DNA of 64,000 nt from JACPNO01 sp963825405. GTDB taxonomy: Bacteria; Acidobacteriota; Terriglobia; Bryobacterales; Bryobacteraceae. A program made the translations under genes and the position numbers. Below, piece after piece: positions 34,864-42,663 of the stretch. Where the stretch lies: assembly GCA_963825405.1 (NCBI GenBank), contig CAWGTB010000013.1, forward strand, positions 124,001 to 188,000, read 5' to 3'. Every line of letters starts with the position of its first letter. Position 1 is the stretch's first letter. The notes under the pieces were generated by a model that saw nothing but the letters and a program-made list of their open reading frames with translations, had not been told where the DNA came from and made no database searches.

Positions 34864-35534
34864 AGCCTCTGATCTTGGCGGTAGACACCACGCGCGAATT
34901 CGGCAGCGTGGCTCTGCTGCGCGACGCCGAACTGCTGGACGAAATCCTGATCCACGCCCCCGATGGTTTCAGCGGCGTGCTGTATGAGCATCTGCGACGC
35001 GTGTTGGAGCGGCATGGCGTGAGTGTGAATCAGATTGCGTGTTTCGCCGCGGCGTCGGGACCGGGATCGTTCACCGGCGTGCGCGTGGGCCTGGCGTGCG
35101 TGCAGGGATTGGCGGAGGCGACGGGCGCCAAGATGGTCGCGGTGTCAAATCTTGAAGTGCTGGCGAATTTCGGCACCGGCGCATTGCGGGCAGCGGTGCT
35201 GGATGCCCGCCGCGGCGAAGTTTATTGCGGGCTCTACAATGCACAGGGCGAGGCCGTTTTGCCCGAGAGCGTTAGCAAGTTTCCAGCGTGGCTGGATTCG
35301 TTGCCGGCGGGCGAGATCGAGTTCGTCGCGCCGGACTTCGCGCCCTTTGAAGCAGCGCTTGCTGGTGCGCGCTTTGCGAATAGCAAGATCACGATCGCGC
35401 CGCGAGCTCTGGCCGGCGCCATCGGCCGGATTGCGCTCTCACGTTTCCACGCTGGCCTGGCGCGGGATCCGGCATCAATCGAACCGAACTACGTGCGCCG
35501 GTCAGATGCCGAGCTGTTTTGGAAAGATGCCTGA
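34860..35534 (+). CDS. tsaB: tRNA threonylcarbamoyladenosine biosynthesis protein TsaB
   Basis: A 224-residue TsaB, the partner of TsaD in making N6-threonylcarbamoyladenosine at A37 of ANN-decoding tRNAs. It starts MKPLILAVDTTREFGSVALL at the GTG at 34860 (overlapping the upstream stop as GTGA) and contains AAASGPGSFTGVRVGLACVQ, GLAEATGAKMVAVSNLEVLA and RAAVLDARRGEVYCGLYNAQ, the family motifs of this ASKHA-fold pseudo-ATPase. Normally tsaB is followed by rimI or tsaE; none is seen here. It converges with the cupin gene; the 204-base gap holds an inverted repeat. Confidence 0.9.
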   Translation: MKPLILAVDTTREFGSVALLRDAELLDEILIHAPDGFSGVLYEHLRRVLERHGVSVNQIACFAAASGPGSFTGVRVGLACVQGLAEATGAKMVAVSNLEVLANFGTGALRAAVLDARRGEVYCGLYNAQGEAVLPESVSKFPAWLDSLPAGEIEFVAPDFAPFEAALAGARFANSKITIAPRALAGAIGRIALSRFHAGLARDPASIEPNYVRRSDAELFWKDA

Positions 35535-35622
35535 TGAGGAGAGATGTCGACCCTCTGAAGACATTTGTGGGCCAGGCGGACGGGAGGCCCGGACTTGCAG
35601 CGCAATAGTCTACGCTAATCGG

Positions 35623-35735
35623 AACCGCTCCCTCTGGTCACGGCTCGTTAAGCGGCCGCACGATCGTACAAGCAGTTGTACGTGAGCAGCAAGCGGTCGT
35701 CAATCGATTGCGAGCCGCGACCGAAGGAAGCGGTT
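35623..35735. repeat. 25-nt imperfect inverted repeat with nested small hairpin
   Basis: Arm 1 (35623-35647, AACCGCTCCC.. to CGGCTCG) and the reverse complement of arm 2 (35711-35735) agree at 21 of 25 positions. The spacer is 63 bases and holds the perfect hairpin CGTACAA-gcag-TTGTACG (35665-35682). It lies between the convergent tsaB and cupin genes. Its core resembles the dispersed palindromic repeats I recall from Solibacter-type genomes, which would need a genome search to confirm. Confidence 0.55.
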
Positions 35736-35738
35736 GTC

Positions 35739-36197
35739 TTAGCTGACGTCCACTTTCACAATCATGTACCGGAACGTCATGCCCGGCTCGACGAGCACCT
35801 GATGCGGCGTATCGGCCGGAATGTGGAACACATCGCCGGGACCGATCTTCGTCCGCGTGCCGCCCTTTATCGACGGTCCGGCGAATTCGTTGGGCGCCGT
35901 ATTGCGCGGATCGACCATCGTGCCGCCGACGATCACTGTCGCCTCGCCGCTGTTGACGATGAAAATATCGGCCTGCTTCGTGTGATGCTCGGCGTCGCCA
36001 TTGGCTTCGCGGTGCACCAGCCACATTAAGTGATTGCCATATCGGGTGACTATTTCGGCTGCCACCTTTTTGGCTTTCGGCGATGCGGCCAGCTTCTGGT
36101 CGAACGCCTTCATGTCTGCCGCCGACCATAGCACCGGCTCAGCGCTGGGGGCAGCCGCAAATCCGGCCACCGCCAACAATAGAACTACGTATCGCAT
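35739..36197 (-). CDS. Exported cupin-domain protein
   Basis: A 152-residue secreted protein (signal RYVVLLLAVAGFAAAPSA). The cupin core is LMWLVHREANGDAEHHTKQA (metal-binding His pattern with later Glu), IFIVNSGEATVIVGG and IGPGDVFHIPADTPHQVLVE (second cupin motif with the His). Small one-domain cupins of this type often bind metals or sugars or act as isomerase-like sensors; activity unknown. The ATG at 36197 is preceded by AAAGGAG. It lies 17 bases downstream of the GH172 gene on the same strand, so both are likely one operon. Confidence 0.75.
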   Translation of the reverse strand: MRYVVLLLAVAGFAAAPSAEPVLWSAADMKAFDQKLAASPKAKKVAAEIVTRYGNHLMWLVHREANGDAEHHTKQADIFIVNSGEATVIVGGTMVDPRNTAPNEFAGPSIKGGTRTKIGPGDVFHIPADTPHQVLVEPGMTFRYMIVKVDVS

Positions 36198-36214
36198 TGC
36201 AATGCTCCTTTCGC

Positions 36215-37366
36215 TTAGGGAGTCGTCACCGCGCCCGGACCCGGCACCATCTTCATGTTCGGAATGCGCGCTTCGGCGGCCGGCAAAACCGGAAAATCGG
36301 TGTACGGTTCGGACTGATACCAATAACAGACGGAATAGAAATTGTCGGCGCGATCGTTGGCGTGCCCGTGTTCCATCGTGTGCTTCAAGTACCGTGTGAA
36401 TGTCACCGGATTGTCGCCGTGAAAGCGGTACAGGCAGTAGCGGCCGCCGGTGCGCTCGGCCGATTGCATCAATGGCGCGCCGTTGTATTTATGGGCGAAT
36501 TGCACCGCGCCATCTCGCCCGCCGAAATCCCACGCGCCATTGAAATAATCCTCCGAGCCGGTGCCGGTGATCAGGGGCTTCGATTCGTCATCGACAAAAA
36601 TCATGTCGTCGCCTTCGCCAAACCAGCGTTCCGTGTTTTGCAGCACGCCCAGCGTCACGCCCATCAGGTGGCCTCGCCCGCGCGTCTCGGCGTACACATA
36701 ATTCTGCCCGCCGTCCTGATTGAGCTGTGATCCAGTGTTAGCCGAATTCGGCGTCGATTGTCGATATTGCGCGTGAAAATAGACCGTGTCTTCCGGCAGC
36801 GACGGAACCAACTGGTAATCGATGTTGGAATAAAACGCGCCGATCTTCTGCTTACTCTCGTTGGTCGCGGTAATCCGCGCCGAGCGGCGAAAGGGCATGG
36901 CGAAATAGCAATTGAGCGCCTTGATTGACGAGCAATTCAGGTATTCCGACTGATAGACGAAATACTGGCCGAGGTTGAGCCCGAAGAAATCACCCACCGG
37001 CGCCTCGATGCTGGGTTTCGCGTTGCCGTCCCAATAGGCGCGGATGACGGTCTCCTTCAGATGATTCGGGCTGTCGGCGGCAATCGTAAACCAGATGTGG
37101 CTGATCACGCCGGGACCCGAAGCGTTGAAGACCTCCTGCGTGGCGCCGGGCGCCATCGGCCAGTAGTCCCTGTTGCCGCCGGTGCGGTCGAAGCTGGATT
37201 GCTTCAGCGATTTATAATTCTGCGCGCGCGCGTAGCTCGGTAGAAAGCGGTAGTCTCCACCGCCGGGCGCTTGCGCCGCTGCAGGCGCGGCGGCCGCGGC
37301 CGTGACACCGGCTAGCCCAGCCAGGCGCTGCAGGAAATTGCGCCTCGGTGCGTTCTCCATGGACAT
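36215..37366 (-). CDS. Tat-exported GH172 (DUF2961) protein
   Basis: A 383-residue protein with the Tat signal APRRNFLQRLAGLAGVTAAA (R-R-x-F-L-x). The body is the DUF2961/GH172 fold: YWPMAPGATQEVFNASGPGV, ISHIWFTIAADSPNHLKETV, IRAYWDGNAKPSIEAPVGDF (active-site region), FGLNLGQYFVYQSEYLN and GTGSEDYFNGAWDFGG (the GTGSEDYF motif). Some GH172 members are difructose-dianhydride synthases or hydrolases acting on fructans or on alpha-furanosides; the substrate here is unknown. It precedes the cupin gene. Its 5' region contains the 22-nt inverted repeat (37418-37490). Confidence 0.82.
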   Translation of the reverse strand: MSMENAPRRNFLQRLAGLAGVTAAAAAPAAAQAPGGGDYRFLPSYARAQNYKSLKQSSFDRTGGNRDYWPMAPGATQEVFNASGPGVISHIWFTIAADSPNHLKETVIRAYWDGNAKPSIEAPVGDFFGLNLGQYFVYQSEYLNCSSIKALNCYFAMPFRRSARITATNESKQKIGAFYSNIDYQLVPSLPEDTVYFHAQYRQSTPNSANTGSQLNQDGGQNYVYAETRGRGHLMGVTLGVLQNTERWFGEGDDMIFVDDESKPLITGTGSEDYFNGAWDFGGRDGAVQFAHKYNGAPLMQSAERTGGRYCLYRFHGDNPVTFTRYLKHTMEHGHANDRADNFYSVCYWYQSEPYTDFPVLPAAEARIPNMKMVPGPGAVTTP

Positions 37367-37417
37367 TCAGTCCCTCCTCGGTTTTTCGAACTACTCATCA
37401 TACTGAAGTTGGAAAAG

Positions 37418-37490
37418 CATTTCTCGCAGAGACGCAGAGTACACAGAGAACTACTAAGAAAGGGTTTTCTCTGCGTCTCTGCGAGAAATG
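37418..37490. repeat. Perfect 22-nt inverted repeat (hairpin) between divergent genes
   Basis: Arm 37418-37439 (CATTTCTCGCAGAGACGCAG and two more bases) and arm 37469-37490 are exact reverse complements, separated by 29 bases. It lies in the 173-base gap between the GH172 and Nramp-UspA genes, so upstream of both. The core CTCTGCGTCTCTGCG is a repeat I recall as dispersed in many bacterial genomes; only one pair of arms is present in the window. Confidence 0.7.
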
Positions 37491-37508
37491 TTTTGTGGAG
37501 CTTGCCAG

Positions 37509-37526
37509 ACTTAACTATAGTTAAGT
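37509..37526. promoter_or_regulatory. Perfect 18-bp palindrome, candidate metalloregulator operator
   Basis: ACTTAACTATAGTTAAGT is a perfect palindrome located 13 bases before the GTG start of the Nramp-UspA gene. AT-rich dyads of this size upstream of manganese transporters are typical for DtxR/MntR-type repressors. The identity of the regulator is an inference. Confidence 0.5.
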
Positions 37527-37539
37527 AAGATCGTATCTT

Positions 37540-39459
37540 GTGAGCTCCGGTCCTCCCATCACGGTGCGCCAACCGTCGCTAGCCGACGTGCACTCGACCG
37601 TCGACACCTCGCACGTTTCCCTGTGGAAGCGCATGTTCGCCTTCGCCGGTCCCGCCTACCTGGTGAGCGTGGGCTACATGGATCCCGGCAACTGGGCCAC
37701 CGATCTCGAAGGGGGCGCGCGCTTCGGCTACCGGCTGCTGTGGGTGCTGGTGATGTCGAACGCCATGGCGGTGCTGCTTCAGACGCTGAGCGCGCGGCTG
37801 GGAATCGTGTCCGAACGGGACCTGGCGCAAGCCTGTCGCGAAACGTACCCGCGGCCCGTCACCTACGCGCTGTGGATCCTCTGCGAGATTGCGATTGTGG
37901 CCTGCGATCTTGCCGAAGTGCTGGGAGCGGCCATCGCGCTCAATCTCCTGTTTAAAATTCCGCTGCTGGCCGGCGTGATCATTACCGCGGCCGACACGCT
38001 GCTGGTTTTGTGGCTGCAGCGCTTCGGAATCCGGCTGGTCGAAGCCATCGTCTTATCGCTCATCGCGATGATCGCGGCCTGTTTTTGCATTGAAATTTTT
38101 CTGGCTCATCCCAATGCCAGTGAAGTCGTGAAGGGCCTGGTACCCAGGCTGAGTTCGCAGACGCTGTACATCGTCATCGGCATCTTGGGCGCGACCGTGA
38201 TGCCGCATAATCTGTACCTGCATTCGGCGCTGGTGCAAACCCGCCGGATCGGGAGCAGTCCGAACGAGCGCCGCACCGCCTGCCGCTACAACCTGATCGA
38301 TTCGGTGATCGCCCTCAACGGCGCGATGCTGGTGAACGCCGCCATCCTGGTGATGGCCGCCGCCGTGTTCTTCAAGCACTCTTTGGTAGTGACGGAGATT
38401 CAGCAGGCACATTTGCTGCTGGCCCCGCTCATGGGCACTACCGTCGCCGGAGTGGTTTTCGCCATTGCCCTGCTGTGCTCTGGCCAATCCTCCACGCTCA
38501 CCGGCACCCTGGCCGGGCAAATTGTGATGGAAGGATTTCTGGATGTCCGCCTGCGGCCTTGGCTGCGTCGGCTGATTACGCGCGGCTTGGCAATTGTGCC
38601 GGCCGCGGCCACCATATATTTTGCCGGCGACCGCAGCACGTACCAGCTATTGCTGCTCAGCCAGGTCGTGCTCAGCATGCAGTTGCCGTTTGCAGTGATT
38701 CCCTTAATCCATTTCACCAGCGACCGCAAACGCATGGGGAGTTTTGCCAATAAGCTGTGGGTGGTGGTGCTGGCTTGGATCACGGCGGCGATAATTGTCG
38801 CGCTTAATCTACGGCTGCTCACCCAGTCGCTCATGGAATGGATTGGGGCGGCAGGCCAATACCGCACGCTCATCTCGGCGCTGGTGCTTGCCGCCGGGGC
38901 AGCGCTATCAGGCCTGCTGTTGTGGATCACCCTGCAGCCGCTGTTTGCGCGCTGGGGGCTGCGTTTCCGCCGCGCCCCAGTCACGCTGGCGGAACCTGAA
39001 GACGCCGCTGCCGAGGTGATGGAACCTGCCCCGGTTTACCGCCGCATTTTGGTGCCGCTCGATCACACCCGGCTGGATCGCACCGCCATCGCGCACGCGG
39101 CGGCGATGGCGCGCATGCATCACGCCAAGCTGTTTCTCTTCCACGTAGAAGAAGGCGTAACCAGCCAGGTTTATGGCGAGCTTTCGTCGACGGCCGAGGT
39201 CAAAGCCGGGCAGAAATATCTGAACGACATCGTAGCGTCGCTGCGAGCCGATTCCATCGAAGTCGAGACCGAAGTTTGCCACTCGCTGAACCCCAACCGC
39301 GAGATCGTTCGCTACGCGAATCGCATCCAACCCGACCTGCTGATCATGGGCGCTCACGGCCACGGACGCCTGGGTGACTTGATTTTCGGCGACACCATCA
39401 ATCCGGTCCGCCACCAGTTGAATGTGCCCATCCTGGTGGTCCGGGATCCCCGCAAATAG
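37540..39459 (+). CDS. mntH: Nramp-type divalent-metal transporter with C-terminal UspA domain
   Basis: A 639-residue fusion. Residues about 20-430 are an Nramp transporter (proton-driven Mn2+/Fe2+ uptake) with about 11 membrane helices: SVGYMDPGNWATDLEGG carries the DPGN metal site, and TVMPHNLYLHSALVQTR carries MPHN. After ITLQPLFARWGLRF and a linker, residues about 495-639 are a universal-stress-protein domain: YRRILVPLDHTRLDRTAIAH, and LLIMGAHGHGRLGDLIFGDT with the ATP-binding GxxGxGxx(9)G pattern, and PILVVRDP. The UspA domain may sense ATP or cellular state and regulate transport. The GTG at 37540 is the first start after the palindrome; a later GTG at 37564 is possible. Confidence 0.85.
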   Translation: MSSGPPITVRQPSLADVHSTVDTSHVSLWKRMFAFAGPAYLVSVGYMDPGNWATDLEGGARFGYRLLWVLVMSNAMAVLLQTLSARLGIVSERDLAQACRETYPRPVTYALWILCEIAIVACDLAEVLGAAIALNLLFKIPLLAGVIITAADTLLVLWLQRFGIRLVEAIVLSLIAMIAACFCIEIFLAHPNASEVVKGLVPRLSSQTLYIVIGILGATVMPHNLYLHSALVQTRRIGSSPNERRTACRYNLIDSVIALNGAMLVNAAILVMAAAVFFKHSLVVTEIQQAHLLLAPLMGTTVAGVVFAIALLCSGQSSTLTGTLAGQIVMEGFLDVRLRPWLRRLITRGLAIVPAAATIYFAGDRSTYQLLLLSQVVLSMQLPFAVIPLIHFTSDRKRMGSFANKLWVVVLAWITAAIIVALNLRLLTQSLMEWIGAAGQYRTLISALVLAAGAALSGLLLWITLQPLFARWGLRFRRAPVTLAEPEDAAAEVMEPAPVYRRILVPLDHTRLDRTAIAHAAAMARMHHAKLFLFHVEEGVTSQVYGELSSTAEVKAGQKYLNDIVASLRADSIEVETEVCHSLNPNREIVRYANRIQPDLLIMGAHGHGRLGDLIFGDTINPVRHQLNVPILVVRDPRK

Positions 39460-39552
39460 GTGAGACAAGTTGCCCCAGGGCGTGTCCATCAAACACACGC
39501 GCGGGTTAATAAATACATAAAACCCATTTGTTATGATATAGTTAGGGCTGGT

Positions 39553-40122
39553 ATGCGGCTTGCACTGCATTCTGGCATGCGGACCATCGTCCTAGCGTTG
39601 GCTGGCCTGTTGTATGTGTGTGCGCCCACACACGCCGCCACGCTGGAAAAGCTTTCCTGGGACGATCTGATTGGCAAATCGACGACTATCGTCCGCGGCC
39701 GCGTGGCCAGCTCCTCCACAGCCTTCCGGGGCTCGGTGATCTACACCTCGTACCGGATTACAGTCTCCCAGCAACTCAAGGGGACCGCCCAAAGCACAGT
39801 GCAAGTACTTGTTCCCGGCGGAACTGTGGCAGGCGTCCGGCAAAGCGTATCTGGCTCTCCTCAGCTGGTAACCGGCAGCGAGTACGTCTTGTTTCTATGG
39901 ACGGCCCGCAGCGGCGCTACATTCGTGATGGGACTTACGCAGGGGGTGTTCGATCTGGTCCAGAACGTAGGTGGCGACCTAATGGCGAACCGGAAAGCCG
40001 CGAATGAGGCCATGCTCGCGCCCGGCACTTTACGTGTGGTGCAGGACGATCCGGTTGCCATGAAGTTCGACGACCTCAAAGCGCTGGTGGCATCGACTCT
40101 GGCGCAGGGATCGGGGAACTAA
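39553..40122 (+). CDS. Exported protein, partner of matrixin-like protease
   Basis: A 189-residue secreted protein (signal TIVLALAGLLYVCAPTHAAT). The body begins LEKLSWDDLIGKSTTIVRGR and contains VASSSTAFRGSVIYTSYRIT, VSQQLKGTAQSTVQVLVPGG and GSEYVLFLWTARSGATFVMG, a beta-rich domain common in acidobacterial proteins encoded next to metalloproteases. Start at 39553 or 39577. Upstream sequence is AT-rich with a TATGAT (39532-39537) resembling a -10 box, so a promoter is likely there. It ends three bases before the protease gene, so the two are cotranscribed and likely act together outside the cell. Confidence 0.7.
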   Translation: MRLALHSGMRTIVLALAGLLYVCAPTHAATLEKLSWDDLIGKSTTIVRGRVASSSTAFRGSVIYTSYRITVSQQLKGTAQSTVQVLVPGGTVAGVRQSVSGSPQLVTGSEYVLFLWTARSGATFVMGLTQGVFDLVQNVGGDLMANRKAANEAMLAPGTLRVVQDDPVAMKFDDLKALVASTLAQGSGN

Positions 40123-40125
40123 GGC

Positions 40126-42639
40126 ATGATCCGGGCGCGTCACATTGCCAGCATCGCCCTGATTTGGGCGCTCAGTATTTCCGTCGCTCCGGCCTATTAC
40201 CATTTCATCCACTACACCAGCCGGACCGCGCCCTACCTGCCGGTTCCCGAGAAGTTTGATTTACGGGTGCTGCCCAATCAAACCATTACGTTCTTCTCCT
40301 CCGATGTCGGCCCGACGCAATACGTGCCCAACGACAGTTTTCCATCCGTGCTCAGCCAGATGAAGCAAGCGGCCAAAGCCTGGAACGGCGTTGCCACCTC
40401 TAATATGCGGGTGACGTTCGGCGGTCTGTTCTCCCTCGACACGCTGCAAGCAGCACCGGGCGGCGAAATCGTGTTCGACGACGAAATCCCACCGGGGCTA
40501 CTGGCATTCAGCACCCACACGGCGGCTACCACGCCGATTCAAGACGCTAATGGCAATCTGTTTTTCCCGATCACGCGGGCCATTGTGCACATGCACCGCG
40601 ACCTGACGCAGGTTCCCGGTCCGAGCTTCAGCGACGGCTTTTTCCTGACGCTGGTACATGAGATGGGTCACGCCCTGGGCTTGCAGCACACCTTTACGTC
40701 CAGCGTCATGTCGACGGCGGTAACGCGCGGCACTTCGCTCGTTCACCCGCTCGATGTCGATGATGTCGCGGCCATTTCCCTGCTCTATCCGAACAACCTC
40801 GCGGCCTTAACCGGAAGCATTACGGGCACTGTGACGGCGGGCGGGGCGGGCGTTCACATGGCCTCCGTCGTAGCCATGCGGGCCAATGGCGGTGCGGTCA
40901 GCGCGCTCACGAATCCCGATGGAACCTACGAGATCGATGGCATTCCGCCGGGCCAATATTTGCTCTACGTGCATCCGCTGTCGCCCACGGCCAACATCGT
41001 TTATCCGGTCGATCCCGACGGCAACAGCATCCCTCCGAGCGGTCCGTTCACCACGGTGTTTTACCCCAACACGTTCAATCCACTGGACGCGGTGCCGATC
41101 ACGATCACGGCCGGGGTCAGCGCGGATGGCAAAAACTTTGCCGTGCAGCCGCGCGCCGGGGTGACCATCAGCGATGTCAGCACTTACAGCTACTTTGGCA
41201 ATAACGCCGTGCACCCGGCATATCTGGATACCACGACTGGAGTAGGCACGTTCGTTGCCCAAGGCAATGGCCTTGGCGCTAACGGTCAAGCCGCCGCCGG
41301 GCTGAGCCTGCACATCCTGGGAGGCTCGGCCGTGGTCAAACCGGGCGGCCTGCGCGGATACGGCTCGACTCCGACGTATCTAGCGATGGATTTGCAATTC
41401 GGCCTGGCCGGCACGCCGGGACCGCAGCATCTGATATTTTCGCTCCCCGATTATTCTTACGTGCTGCCCGCGGGCTTGAACCTGGTGATTGGCCAGCCGC
41501 CTTCGATCACGTCGCTGACTCCGGCCACGGACGGCACTTCCGCGCTGGCAGTGGTGGGCGCGAATCTGCTGGCGGGCAGCCAAATCTATTTCGACGGATT
41601 GCCCGGCGACACCAGCATCGTCGATGCGCAGCATGGCACGGTGGTGCCGCCGGCGGGTTCGAGCGGCCAGCGATCGACCATCACTGTGTTCAACCCGGAC
41701 GGCCAAAATTCCATGTTTGTGGAAGCCGCAGCCCCACCCACCTATCAATACGGCGTGGCGCCCGCGCCTGCGGTGGTGTTTTCGCCCGCCACCCTGCCAG
41801 TGGGCGTGGAAGCCATGGTCGAGATCAACGGCACCAACACCAACTTCGCAGACGGGCAAACCACCATCGGATTCGGATCGAGCGATATCTTCGTACGCCG
41901 GATCTGGGTGCTTAGCCCGACTCACGCCTACGCCGACGTGGCCGTGATGCCACAAGCCCCGGTGGGAACGAAAATGGCCAGCGCGATTTCCGGCTTCCAG
42001 GTTTTCTTTCAAGACGCAGCCTTCCAGACCAGCGCCGCCATTCCGCTGCAGCCTGTCGTGTTCCCGCAATTGACCAATGTCTTTTATGCGCCGAGCGGCG
42101 TATATCCGGGTGCGATCGCCACTCTCACCGGAGCAAATCTGGGCGGAACCAGCGCGAAGGTCACTTTGAATGGCGAAGCCGTTGCCGTCCTGTCCGCCAC
42201 CGCAACCACGATGGCCATTCGAATTCCCAAGGATCTTGCCCTAGGCCCGGCCATTCTCCGCCTCAACAATGGAACGCTGAACGCTTATCCGGTGGTGGTG
42301 GGGATCGATCCTGCGCCGCCGATCGTCTACGCGGTGCAAAATTCGTCGGCAGTCAATGTGGCGGGCGCCGTGGCCGCGCATCCGGGAGGCACGCTCACCG
42401 TAGCGGCGGTAGGACTGGATGATTCCGGCAGCGCCACGCCCGGCACCGTCGATCCGAGCACCGTGCACATGATCGTTGGCGGAGTGGATCAGGTCGCAAC
42501 CACCGTGGCAGGGCCGTTCGGCGGACTGTATCTCATCGTGTTCAATCTGCCGGATTCGGTTCCGACCGGCGACGCGGTGCCGCTCTCGGCCTCCGTCAAT
42601 GGCCTGATCAGTCTGCCGTTCTACATTCCGATTCAGTAG
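40126..42639 (+). CDS. Secreted matrixin-type zinc metalloprotease with regulatory and IPT-like domains
   Basis: An 837-residue exported protein (signal HIASIALIWALSISVAPAYY). Residues about 90-225 are a matrixin-like peptidase: LTLVHEMGHALGLQHTFTSS carries HExxHxxGxxH (near residue 178) and VMSTAV is the Met-turn. Residues about 230-330 are a carboxypeptidase-regulatory-like domain (GSITGTVTAGGAGVHMASVV, PDGTYEIDGIPPGQYLLYVH), and the C-terminal half contains repeated Ig-like IPT/TIG-type or BACON-like modules (APSGVYPGAIATLTGANLGG and LPVGVEAMVEINGTNTNFAD). The protease would act on extracellular proteins. It follows the small exported partner by three bases. Confidence 0.82.
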   Translation: MIRARHIASIALIWALSISVAPAYYHFIHYTSRTAPYLPVPEKFDLRVLPNQTITFFSSDVGPTQYVPNDSFPSVLSQMKQAAKAWNGVATSNMRVTFGGLFSLDTLQAAPGGEIVFDDEIPPGLLAFSTHTAATTPIQDANGNLFFPITRAIVHMHRDLTQVPGPSFSDGFFLTLVHEMGHALGLQHTFTSSVMSTAVTRGTSLVHPLDVDDVAAISLLYPNNLAALTGSITGTVTAGGAGVHMASVVAMRANGGAVSALTNPDGTYEIDGIPPGQYLLYVHPLSPTANIVYPVDPDGNSIPPSGPFTTVFYPNTFNPLDAVPITITAGVSADGKNFAVQPRAGVTISDVSTYSYFGNNAVHPAYLDTTTGVGTFVAQGNGLGANGQAAAGLSLHILGGSAVVKPGGLRGYGSTPTYLAMDLQFGLAGTPGPQHLIFSLPDYSYVLPAGLNLVIGQPPSITSLTPATDGTSALAVVGANLLAGSQIYFDGLPGDTSIVDAQHGTVVPPAGSSGQRSTITVFNPDGQNSMFVEAAAPPTYQYGVAPAPAVVFSPATLPVGVEAMVEINGTNTNFADGQTTIGFGSSDIFVRRIWVLSPTHAYADVAVMPQAPVGTKMASAISGFQVFFQDAAFQTSAAIPLQPVVFPQLTNVFYAPSGVYPGAIATLTGANLGGTSAKVTLNGEAVAVLSATATTMAIRIPKDLALGPAILRLNNGTLNAYPVVVGIDPAPPIVYAVQNSSAVNVAGAVAAHPGGTLTVAAVGLDDSGSATPGTVDPSTVHMIVGGVDQVATTVAGPFGGLYLIVFNLPDSVPTGDAVPLSASVNGLISLPFYIPIQ

Positions 42640-42663
42640 CGCCAGTCCTGGTATAGTCCGCGT

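Noticed and set aside
35534..35608. A 24-codon ORF after tsaB (MRRDVDPLKT...)
   Set aside because: Too short, no family resemblance, and followed directly by the repeat region; only the GA-rich start looks like a ribosome-binding site.
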